From Coemansia sp. RSA 487 (lineage: Eukaryota > Kickxellomycota > Kickxellomycetes > Kickxellales > Kickxellaceae): a stretch of DNA of 64,000 nucleotides. This document shows, piece by piece, positions 9,743 through 18,062 of the stretch; position 1 is the first letter of the stretch; every line of letters begins with the position of its first letter. The position numbers and the translations under genes are program-made. The stretch is from assembly GCA_027577595.1 (NCBI GenBank), contig JANBRJ010000009.1, positions 229,552 through 293,551 on the forward strand, written 5' to 3'. A model generated the notes under the pieces. That model had not been told where the DNA came from. It searched no databases and saw only the letters and a list, made by a program, of their open reading frames with translations.

Positions 9743-11311
9743 CTAAGCGGCAACAATAACAGAGTGCTGGCCACCAGCTCCGACCTTGAGGATCTTTTTG
9801 CCCTCGATCTTCTGGCCCTGGAGAAGAGCAGGCTCCTCAATGTCCTCCTCCTCGCCGTTCCCCAGCTGGAGCATCTCACCAAAGCCCCACGTGTATGCCT
9901 TGCCGTCGGCAGCCAGCGCAAGGTTGTGGTTGGTGCCGCACGCAATGTCTGCTATGCTGGAGAGGCTCGCAATAAGCGTCGGCACAGAGATGGCCTTCTT
10001 GTGCGACTGTTCGCCGTTGGATGTTGATGCAGCAGCGTCCTGGGGCAAAGTCGAAAATGGCAGCCCGGTCTGGTACGAGTCGGAGCGTCCAAACGAATAG
10101 AGCTTTCCATCCGACGTCAGGGCAAGCGAGTGGTGTTCGCCGCCACCGATCTTCACAACATGTGCGTTCTTCAGGGCAGAAACAGGGGTGGGCTCGTGGA
10201 TGACGCCCTCGTTGCCGCCCTCGCTTGGGGAGATGCCGAGCTGGTAAAAGTTGTTGAGCCCCCAGGCGTAGACAGTGCCGTCCTTTGCGACGGCGAAGCT
10301 GTGGTAGGCGCCGCAGCCAATGTGCTGGATGTCGACAAGGCGCAGGCGCTCGGGGCTGAGGCCATGCAGACGGCGGCGCTCCATGATCAGACGGCCGAGC
10401 TGGCCCTGCTGGCCACAGCCCCAAGCGTAGACCTTGCCGCTGGCAGACAGCGCCAGCGCATGGTCGCCACCGGCACAGATGTCGACGACAGGCTCCCTGA
10501 AGTCGTTTATGACGAGGGGCAGCTCCTGGATGTGGATGTGTTCGCTGAAGCCCATGATGCCCTCGGACCCGCGGAAGGTGCCCCACGAGTATACGTGGCC
10601 GTCGTCGGACAGCGCAAATGTCGCAGAGTCGCTGCACGCAACCTTGGCGATGCGCACACCGTCCAGCGCGCTCACCGGCGCCGCCACGAACTCGTCGCCA
10701 GACCGCCCAAGCACCTTTTGGTCGTTGCAGCCCCACGACCACAGCTGCCCGTCGGCTGTCAGCGCCATCGTGTGCAGCCCGCCGCACGCAATATCGACAA
10801 TCTGCCTGTCCCCGAGCTCAGGCAGAGGGAACGGCTTCTTGCGCTCGATCATGTCCTCGCCAAGCCCCAGCTGCCCGCAGTCGCCGTTGCCAAACACAAA
10901 CACCTTACCGCCCTCCTTGGCCCGCTGTGCAAGCCCATGTGTAGGTGCTGTGCGGTACTTGAGGAATGGTGCTGGCACCAGGAGCGCTGCCTCCTTTGCC
11001 TCGGCTACCTTGGGTGCCTTCTTGGGCTTGGATGCCGCCTTCTTTGGCTTTGGCGACTGCTTCTGGGGCGCTGCCTTCTTCCCCTTGGCGACGGCCCTCT
11101 CCTTTGCCTTTGCAGCGGCTGCACTCTTCCTCATCGATGCAGCCGATGTCTTCTTGGTGACAGTGTCATTCTTTGTTGTGGCAGCGGCAGCGGTCCTTTT
11201 GACAGGTACTCGCTTCGCCGGCGCAGAGTCGGTCTCTTGGACCTTGCGCGTCTTGCTGCCGTTGGGCATGTTCTCGCTCGTGCGTGCTCCTACGTGCCGT
11301 GTATCGGGCAT
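9743..11311 (-). CDS. RCC1: RCC1, chromatin-bound Ran guanine-nucleotide exchange factor
   Basis: Seven-bladed propeller that loads Ran with GTP on chromatin (Srm1/Prp20 in budding yeast, Pim1 in fission yeast). The 522-residue frame has a Lys/Ala/Pro-rich N-terminal tail (about residues 15-105) for chromatin and nuclear targeting. Seven RCC1 repeats run from about 130 to the end, for example 'VFVFGNGDCGQLGLGED', 'IACGGLHTMALTADGQLWSWG', 'AGGDHALALSASGKVYAWGC' and 'CGTNHNLALAADGKAYTWGF'. Mets at 11311 and 11269 are both plausible starts; the second (MPNGSKTRK) leads straight into the basic tail. No intron. Two ACGCGT boxes lie about 610 bases upstream. Confidence 0.95.
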   Translation of the reverse strand: MPDTRHVGARTSENMPNGSKTRKVQETDSAPAKRVPVKRTAAAATTKNDTVTKKTSAASMRKSAAAAKAKERAVAKGKKAAPQKQSPKPKKAASKPKKAPKVAEAKEAALLVPAPFLKYRTAPTHGLAQRAKEGGKVFVFGNGDCGQLGLGEDMIERKKPFPLPELGDRQIVDIACGGLHTMALTADGQLWSWGCNDQKVLGRSGDEFVAAPVSALDGVRIAKVACSDSATFALSDDGHVYSWGTFRGSEGIMGFSEHIHIQELPLVINDFREPVVDICAGGDHALALSASGKVYAWGCGQQGQLGRLIMERRRLHGLSPERLRLVDIQHIGCGAYHSFAVAKDGTVYAWGLNNFYQLGISPSEGGNEGVIHEPTPVSALKNAHVVKIGGGEHHSLALTSDGKLYSFGRSDSYQTGLPFSTLPQDAAASTSNGEQSHKKAISVPTLIASLSSIADIACGTNHNLALAADGKAYTWGFGEMLQLGNGEEEDIEEPALLQGQKIEGKKILKVGAGGQHSVIVAA

Positions 11312-12245
11312 AAATAAAAGACAGTAGCCGTGTTTAGCTGAATGTGGAAGAAAAAGCTTCTCCCCTTTTTATAGTGTAGATATCTGAGGTTGGAGCGTGG
11401 ATGCAAGAGACAAGAGTAAGAGTGCTGGAGATGAATGCCACAGGTGGGAAAAGAAAGATGGGGAAAGATAATTCTGCTGGCAATAATTGTTTCCATGAAC
11501 GCGCGTTTCTTGAGCAAAAAAATGCGCTTTGGAGAGCTTGGGGAGAAATGTTTTCTTGCTTTCAGGAACAAATGTTGCTCTCAAGAAAACAACAGAAAAA
11601 AGAGGAAAATCCAACTCCCAGCCCTTATTCTGAGTCAGCTAAGGAAAGTCCCTCCCCACTTGCTTGGTATGTGCTTACTTTTAACAGACATTCTGCTGAT
11701 GTGGCTGTTGCTTAGATGTCGGAGGTTATGATAGATACGGTAGCTGGTTAGTTCTTGACACACACAAAAAGAGTCGTGGGTGTTCTCTGAGAATATTAGA
11801 CGAGTGGCTGCTCGAACGGAAGTGAAGAGAGAAAGGGAGTGGAAAGATGTTTGAAAGTTTGTAGATGAAGGATAGCGAAGAAGAAAAGAAAGAACGGATA
11901 GCAGGAAGCAGTGAACGCGTGCACGCGTGAAAACAATATTTTTCTTTAATTTCGAACCACCACACTCACCAACTGCCGTTTGTTTGTTTTTTTTTTTGTT
12001 TTAGGGCAGGGGCAGTAGTCAGAATCCTGGCCAACCCTTGCATTCAGATTTGTTGATACGAAGCGAAGATTTTTTTCCTCAGCATTTGTGAGACGATTTC
12101 AAAGCATGGCAATACTTTTTTTTTTACTTTTCTAAAGTGCCACACATATCAATGGCGGCTCCCTCCTCTCAGACAAAGAACAGAACGCGTGTTCTGACCA
12201 GACAATTGTCAAAAAGAAACCAAGCCTAGCCAGAGTATTAAAAAA
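11312..12245. promoter_or_regulatory. RCC1 upstream region with three ACGCGT boxes
   Basis: About 930 bases without a supportable gene. ACGCGT cores occur at 11915-11920, 11923-11928 and 12185-12190, the first two only two bases apart. Long T runs lie at 11985-12000 and 12115-12125. The stretch serves as RCC1 promoter and MSS51 3' flank. Confidence 0.45.
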
Positions 12246-13619
12246 TTACTTGTTCTGCACCTCGTATCTCTTTCCACGGAAGCCGTAGATCCCCCAGTTT
12301 GCAATGGCCCACTCGCGCAGGTTCCGGATCCCAAAGTCGCGCTTGAGGCTTGCAAACGGGTTCTTCCGTGGGTGCAGCAGCCAGTCCATCTTGTTACCAA
12401 AGTCCTTCTCCAGCCCCTCCACATCACTGCCCATGTCGCGCTCATGGAATCCCGTCGCAAAAACCGCACACTTTGTCTCCAGCAGCTTCTCGATCGTTGG
12501 CATCCACCCGTCGCGGCTCCGCGGGTGAGACATTCCGGGGCTGAACAAGAAGAAGACGTCTGTGAACGGATCAAACGGGGCAAAGTTCCAGATCGCATCA
12601 TGGAAATAGCCCTTGTGGTACTTCAGCGCCAGCCGCGACGATACGATTATCGTCGACCGCGTCTCCTCCGACGTTGGGATGCACTCGGGCCCAACAAAGA
12701 AGATGTGGATCGGGCTGTTGGGAAGCAGATACGACAGCTGCAGATACAGGTGCGGCGGGAGCATCGCCTCTGCGCGTGCTCCGAGGACGAATATGCGCAG
12801 CGGCATCTGCTGCATCACAAGTTCCTTGTCGCTGCGTGCGAGGTCGTGCTCCTTGATCGTTGCGCGCAGCGCAGTCATCGACTTTAGACCCTCTGGAGTC
12901 AGACCGTTGTTCAGCGTGAACGGGCTGTACTGGTGCAGCGTTGCGCCAATTGTGATCGGATACGTCAGAACCTTGCTCACATGCCGAATCGACCGGTCCG
13001 AGTTGAGGTTTGTAAACGACCGCGTGTACATGAACGTGTCCCAGTCGCTAAAGTTGACCACCACCTCTGGAAGCTGCGCTGACGGAAATTCAAACTCCCG
13101 CAGCGTGCGGCCTGAGCGCAGATCGTGCTCGTCCTTGTTCGCCTCGCGAAGATACCCGCACATCTGGCTGTGGTGTTCCTTGTCTTCTTCCCAGTGGTCT
13201 TTGCTACAGTGCGTCGGGTATCCACAGTCTGGGCACTCGAACATCGGCTCCCGCGTTGCCGCACGTCCCTTGGCTGACGTTTCTTCCACGCATGTTGGGC
13301 AGCACCCGTGCATTTGGATAAGCCGTCCTTTCTCGCGCATCTCCTTAATAGGCGACTTTGACAGCGGGTGGAATAGATCATCTGCCTTGAGCAACGGCCG
13401 CTTCTTGCTGCGCACTGTCCCATTGGCAGCCCCGTTTGGCGGCGAAGGCGTGAAGAGCGATTTTAGCGAAATGAATCTTTTGCCAACAAGAGCATTTCCT
13501 GCTATTTGCAACCCATACGCATTTGACGACTTTAGTATAGGGACGGCTGTAGCACATGCGTGTAAGCTATGCCGGGTATGTTGCGGCATGCTTGCAATGA
13601 TTCGCCTACAGCTCTGCAT
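12246..13619 (-). CDS. MSS51: MSS51, translational activator of COX1 mRNA
   Basis: Mitochondrial inner-membrane-associated factor that activates COX1 translation and couples it to cytochrome oxidase assembly. The 457-residue protein has a basic N-terminal presequence. A Cys-rich zf-MYND-like/CPX region lies at about residues 104-156: 'HGCCPTC', then 'FECPDCGYPTHCSKDHWEED'. The conserved MSS51 C-terminal domain follows, with 'DEHDLRSGRTLREFEFP', 'WDTFMYTRSF', 'RHVSKVLTYPITI', 'LHQYSPF' and 'NGLTPEGLKSMTALRAT'. In yeast the Cys-Pro motifs bind haem. The first Met (MQSCRRIIASM) fits a presequence; Met11 is an alternative. Confidence 0.93.
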   Translation of the reverse strand: MQSCRRIIASMPQHTRHSLHACATAVPILKSSNAYGLQIAGNALVGKRFISLKSLFTPSPPNGAANGTVRSKKRPLLKADDLFHPLSKSPIKEMREKGRLIQMHGCCPTCVEETSAKGRAATREPMFECPDCGYPTHCSKDHWEEDKEHHSQMCGYLREANKDEHDLRSGRTLREFEFPSAQLPEVVVNFSDWDTFMYTRSFTNLNSDRSIRHVSKVLTYPITIGATLHQYSPFTLNNGLTPEGLKSMTALRATIKEHDLARSDKELVMQQMPLRIFVLGARAEAMLPPHLYLQLSYLLPNSPIHIFFVGPECIPTSEETRSTIIVSSRLALKYHKGYFHDAIWNFAPFDPFTDVFFLFSPGMSHPRSRDGWMPTIEKLLETKCAVFATGFHERDMGSDVEGLEKDFGNKMDWLLHPRKNPFASLKRDFGIRNLREWAIANWGIYGFRGKRYEVQNK

Positions 13620-13948
13620 CCTATGCTCTATGCTCTATGCGTTGTGGACAAGCAGGTACGATAATTAGAGCAGGGGCTCAATAAAAAGGTGATAAACTGG
13701 AAAATTAGCAATGGAAATCAGCAACAGCAAACAAACAGAGAGAAAAGAAAAATGTTGTCTTTTCACTCGGCGGATTTCAATTATCTACTGAAGCTTTTCA
13801 ATTCTAACAACGATAACTTTTTATAGGAACAGAAATCTGTTCCAATCAAGGAAATAGCTGGATCACTCGTCAGATTAAGCACTTGCTGTGATGCTCGAAG
13901 CTGATATTTATATAAACGCGAAGTAAAAGAAGATCCTAAATATGGCGG
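13620..13948. other. Intergenic region, MSS51 promoter
   Basis: AT-rich stretch between MSS51 and the questin-oxidase-like gene, with no recognisable content beyond expected promoter and 3' flank. Confidence 0.3.
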
Positions 13949-15463
13949 CTACACCTTTTCGCGGTTCTCCCAGAATTGGTCGTAGCCAAGCATCCCCTTG
14001 TCCCAGAAACGCGTGCCCTTATTTCTGTCGTCGCTTCCACTTATAAGGCTGCTCATGGTAATGGTATCCAGCGTGGCGCGGGCAATATAGAGCCAGTTCA
14101 CAGGAGGTAGCGCCTTTTGCTCGGTGCTATCCTTGTTCTGCAAGGCACTGAGAATGCTGCCACGCCAAAGGGCACGGATGACTTTGGGCACATGGATATC
14201 GTTATGGTTAATTGCATCTTTAAAGACATCAAGCCATGGATTGGCGGATCCGCCATAGATACCGTCTGCAACTGCATGTGTATTGGTGGCCGTGTGCTCC
14301 GGAGTAATGTAGAGCTGCGGTGCGCCAACAAGGGAGTATATGCTTAGCGTCACAATCCAATGAGCATGAAGGGTCCTGGCCTTTTGCTCGGTGGATAGAA
14401 CGTCAAGTATAATTGGGAGGAAATATGCCGATGTCAAGCAGTGCAAAACGAAAAAATCCAGCACTTGTTTGTATCCAGGCCTAGTGGTAGAGATGTAGAG
14501 CAGCGCAGCAGTTGATAGGAGCTCCTCGTACTTTGCGCTAATGGCTTTCTCATCTGCACAAACAGTCCACAGCTTTCCGTACTTTGCGGCAAGCTTGCTT
14601 CCAAGAATAGTATTTTCACGCGCAAATATCGATTCCTTGTATTCAATGTCCGCCGCAGCTCTTTCGCCGCGAAGCATGTCCAAAGTCTGCATCAATGAAA
14701 CATCGTTGGCCGATCCGTTGTCAAGGTTCATGCGCATCTCTTCAAACGCAGCAGGGAAATATGACTCTTCAACATCTGGAATGTGAACGCAGGCCTGTGC
14801 TAGTGCTGTCGCCGTTATTGCCTTGCTCTCGAATTCAAGACCGTATCCTATCTGGATGAACGGATGAAAAGCCCCGCTCATAAAGAAAGGAAATATGCGT
14901 GGGTCGGAAATGTACTTTGAAACAACCGCATGCCACTCATCGCCAGCTGCATCAAGCTCCTTGTGGAAAAAGGCAACATAGTCGGGATAATGCTCTTCCT
15001 TTGCCAAGTACTCGGTGTAGTTGGTTGCGTTGATTTCCACCTGATGCATTGGCATCGTGGGGCGCTGTATGATTCTGTTGCCATCGAATATCTCCTGAAG
15101 ACGTTTTGCAGAACCGCCCATGGAAAACACAGCCAGAAGATGATGATTCAGGTGGTTGTGGAAACGGTAATTGTTGAAGAAGACATGGTGCTCCAAATAA
15201 TCCCTGGCACACAGGCGAGTAGCTTCCTTTTCGGTGTTTTTGTCGATTCCAGGAAGCAACAGCCCTGATGGCGCGTGGCCAAGCGACATACTTGCCTTTT
15301 CGATGACGCTGTAGTCAGTGTTCTCGTGGGCTGGCAGTCTGGTGGTTTTACTAGCCGCAGTGTCCGTCATTGTTCTGAAACTAGTGGATATGCAAACACG
15401 TCTAAATACTTTGGATAGAGTAATTGACATAATAAATAAAGACGAGACAGAAAAGACTAGCAA
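13949..15463 (-). CDS. Questin-oxidase-like protein (DUF4243 family)
   Basis: A 504-residue protein of the family that includes fungal questin oxidase, an NADPH- and O2-dependent enzyme that opens an anthraquinone ring in the geodin pathway. Signature strings are 'NYRFHNHLNHHLLAVFSMG' near residue 100, 'DPRIFPFFMSGAFHPFIQIG' in the middle, and a C-terminal His-rich region 'FFVLHCLTSAYFLPIIL'. Many members sit in no biosynthetic cluster and have unknown substrates; here the neighbours are housekeeping genes, so a secondary-metabolite role is not supported. Met1 gives a hydrophobic/basic leader that could target mitochondria; Met32 at 15370 (MTDTAASKTTRL) is the alternative start. Confidence 0.75.
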   Translation of the reverse strand: MLVFSVSSLFIMSITLSKVFRRVCISTSFRTMTDTAASKTTRLPAHENTDYSVIEKASMSLGHAPSGLLLPGIDKNTEKEATRLCARDYLEHHVFFNNYRFHNHLNHHLLAVFSMGGSAKRLQEIFDGNRIIQRPTMPMHQVEINATNYTEYLAKEEHYPDYVAFFHKELDAAGDEWHAVVSKYISDPRIFPFFMSGAFHPFIQIGYGLEFESKAITATALAQACVHIPDVEESYFPAAFEEMRMNLDNGSANDVSLMQTLDMLRGERAAADIEYKESIFARENTILGSKLAAKYGKLWTVCADEKAISAKYEELLSTAALLYISTTRPGYKQVLDFFVLHCLTSAYFLPIILDVLSTEQKARTLHAHWIVTLSIYSLVGAPQLYITPEHTATNTHAVADGIYGGSANPWLDVFKDAINHNDIHVPKVIRALWRGSILSALQNKDSTEQKALPPVNWLYIARATLDTITMSSLISGSDDRNKGTRFWDKGMLGYDQFWENREKV

Positions 15464-16722
15464 CTTTGGCCAGACATTGCTGTTTTTATAGTCGGGTGAG
15501 GGTTTTCTGTTCGGGGGTTTCTGTTCATTTGTCAGCTGGGTTTTAGAGGGTTAGGGTAATGTAATATAATGCATTGCTCTAACATGTGTTTCAAATTGTT
15601 TTGTTTGTTGATTTCTCAGTGATTCAAAACATTGTTGCGTGTGTCCAATCCCTACTGCAGCATTATAGATGTTGGTAATGTTGTGGCAATATTCATAAAA
15701 CCCGAATATCCCCGAATAAAATCCGTCAAAACACAAGGATAAACGTGCTAAACGTTTAGAATCAGCATTTGAAAACCTGTAAACAATTGTTTTGTATAGA
15801 CTGTAGTATATCGACGACTTTTCATATTTAACTTGTTCTCGAAAAGAAACGCCAAATAAACTTTGAAACTGTCGATTTTATATATGTATTCTGTGTCAAA
15901 ACGTGTATCACTCATAGCGTGTTTATTCGCAAAATAAAAAAGTAGACAAGTATATGTGTGAGCATTATATTTGTTGACAATTTGAAAAACAAGTACGCTG
16001 ATCAGAAATTACACAGTCTAATCAAGATGTGTTGATCAGCAATCAGCAGCAAGTGATATTTGTGCCAAATTTTTTGTTTTTGGCCAAAAAAAAGGCAGTG
16101 CTTATTCATTCATAAGAAAATTGGAATCAGAGCCACAGCAAAATGAATCCAAAACAACTAATAGAGCCAAAAAGAACGTGCAAACGAATCTGCTTTTCCT
16201 CTCTCCACTTTATATTAAACTACTTGTGCTTAATTGCTCTCTTTCTGAGTTAAATCGTGCGTTAAGACCTCGCCTTCAAAAGTCGTTCTGGTACGTTTGT
16301 GTGGAGTAGCGTTGTAATTCCTGCGAACGCATCCATCATTTTCCCTCGACTGCGAATCCTTATCCAGGTGGTGTAGGGATGGATGCGACATATCAACTAT
16401 GAATAAGGGCGCCAGAACGGAGCTAAACGCAATTGGATGTGCGCCATCAGATATTTTTCTTCGAATTTGGTAGAAAATCTACAAAGATTCTAACTGAATT
16501 CGGGAGAATGCATAGCCATGTCCGCACTAGGCTTTGAAATTAGATGATTGTGCGACAGACTCCCTGGAATCAGAGCACGCAAAACACTACTTTTTTGGAG
16601 CTGCGCTTTGAGCGTTGTCGTGAACCGAAACCTCAAGTGGAGAGCATATATGTGCCATGCCTTGCTAATCAACCACACTTTCTTTTGACGCTCCTGTGTT
16701 ATGTCTTTCGAAATGTAGAAAA
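15464..16722. other. AT-rich intergenic region upstream of ribosomal P2
   Basis: About 1.26 kb with no protein-coding frame. It contains a telomere-like GAGGGTTAGGGTAA at 15546-15559, an 8-bp inverted repeat (GCTGATCA 15997-16004, TGATCAGC 16033-16040), and a 10-bp inverted repeat of the dispersed motif GATGGATGCG (16328-16337 and 16378-16387). The last pair is 335-395 bases upstream of the P2 start. Confidence 0.45.
16328..16388. repeat. Inverted pair of the GATGGATGCG(A) motif
   Basis: CGCATCCATC at 16328-16337 is the exact reverse complement of GATGGATGCG at 16378-16387, with a 40-base spacer. The plus-strand copy extends to GATGGATGCGA (16378-16388), the 11-mer that recurs at 38330, 38449 and 59132. 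It could be a hairpin or a pair of protein-binding sites. Confidence 0.55.
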
Positions 16723-17052
16723 ATGCGTTACATTGCTGCCTACCTTCTTCTCAAGCTCGCCAACCCCGAGGCTACCCCCACCGCCGACGCCATCACCAAG
16801 GTCGTCTCCGCTGGTGGCGTTGACGTTGACAGTGAGCGCATCAACAAGCTTCTGTCTGCCCTCGAGGGCAAGGAAATCGAGGAGCTGATCGCCGAGGGCT
16901 CGTCCAAGCTTGCCTCCGTTCCTTCGGGTGGAGCTGCTGCCCCTGCTGGCGGAGCTGCTGCTGGTGGTGCCGCTGGTGCCGCTGCTGAGGAGAAGCCCGC
17001 GGAGGAGGAAGAGGAGTCCGATGATGACATGGGCTTTGGTCTCTTCGACTAA
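16723..17052 (+). CDS. RPP2: 60S acidic ribosomal protein P2
   Basis: Acidic stalk protein of the large ribosomal subunit, working as P1/P2 dimers on uL10 to recruit translational GTPases. The 109-residue protein starts [14 protein letters not shown], the eukaryotic P2 signature. It has the helical dimerisation domain (residues 1-65), an Ala/Gly hinge, and the conserved acidic tail ending '[13 protein letters not shown]'. The length matches the family. Codon use is strongly biased to C-ending codons, unlike the neighbours, as expected for a highly expressed gene. The frame is open nine codons upstream, but homology supports this ATG. Confidence 0.97.
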   Translation: MRYIAAYLLLKLANPEATPTADAITKVVSAGGVDVDSERINKLLSALEGKEIEELIAEGSSKLASVPSGGAAAPAGGAAAGGAAGAAAEEKPAEEEEESDDDMGFGLFD

Positions 17053-18062
17053 AATGCCTTTCGTGGGTCCAGTTGTCTTTCAATCAAGCCGATCCGCTTG
17101 CACTCGGATATCTCCGCTGTGCTGTAGAGACTTTTTCTTCTCTTGCTGTGGCTACATTGTAGCAATAAAAGGGCCTGTTGTGGCTTTCCTTTGTCGTTTC
17201 TTGGATGTTGTGATCTGGCGCTGCCTGCGTATAGAATATGTTGCCAATATTGCTGTAATATCTGCGTTAGATGGTGTTGTTGCAACTGCCTCGTTTTCCC
17301 AGTTGCTTAAATTTGAAGATGTGCAAGTTAGAGGCAGGTGACAATCAAGTCTTTTTCTCAACACTTTCCAGAGTTTTTGGTATTCAATCGATTTCTGCTT
17401 TTTTCGTGTTTTCTATTTCCACCAATGGCTTATCTGCTACAGTGGGAGACAGTGCTTTTTTACTTGCGTTTCGTGTTTGAACCCGCAACACAGTGAGTAG
17501 CTAAAGCAGTCGATTGGCGTGGAGGCGTTACAAATTATATTTTGATCGTGGTTCAGCGAAAAGACAGCAAGCAGCGTAGTTGCAAACGATGGGAAACAAC
17601 AACTGAAAAAATAAGCATAAATGTCTCTAAGCATCGAACCGTGTGTATCTTTACAACTGAAGGCAGATATGTTGAAGACAAAACGGAAAAATGAACTAGA
17701 TCTGAAATCCGTCTAGAATCGAATGCAGTACAAGGGAGGTTTGTATAAGTACGATCTCTCTGAAAAAAGCACACATCTGAAAATGGTGATGATGGTTGGC
17801 TCGTATTTTCCTGAAAGTAAAAAACACTGTCTCCCCACTGTATTTCAAGAGATGGATTCCTTCGAAACTTCCTTTTTCATCTTTAACTTCACTCTTGCTA
17901 CCTCGCATAATTATTGTATTTCTATAGCTATTTTCCTGTACTAGACACACAACTGTTATATTTTGTATTGCCTATTTTATTTCCTTTACAGCTGGCCATT
18001 GTTCTCCACAGAAAATTACTGCTCTGGCCCGCCACACCTCGATTACACGCATAAGAGAGATA
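17053..18062. other. Intergenic region holding the MITE
   Basis: About 1 kb between P2 and the SPX-RING gene. Apart from the MITE at 17440-17840 it shows no coding frame. The last 220 bases are the SPX-RING promoter and leader, so the insertion sits close to that promoter. Confidence 0.5.
17440..17840. mobile_element. MITE of Tc1/mariner type with terminal inverted repeats and TA target-site duplication
   Basis: A 401-bp non-coding element between P2 and the SPX-RING gene. The left end 17440-17463 begins CAGTGGGAGACAGTG; the reverse complement of the right end 17817-17840 begins CAGTGGGGAGACAGTG. Both run into TTTTTTAC, so 24-bp termini differ by only a small indel and one base. TA dinucleotides flank both ends (17438-17439 and 17841-17842), the Tc1/mariner target-site duplication. 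No transposase is inside, so it would need a helper. A degenerate relative lies at 60900-60998. Confidence 0.8.

Noticed and set aside
10130-11317. A 395-codon plus-strand frame opposite RCC1
   Set aside because: Antisense shadow; RCC1 repeats on the minus strand are unmistakable.
11401-11731. Overlapping plus-strand frames of about 100 codons upstream of RCC1
   Set aside because: No homology-like motifs, and two frames of similar length overlap; most likely promoter sequence.
15997-16040. 8-bp inverted repeat GCTGATCA/TGATCAGC as a functional RNA
   Set aside because: The stem is short and partly self-palindromic; expected by chance in AT-rich sequence and no gene context supports it.
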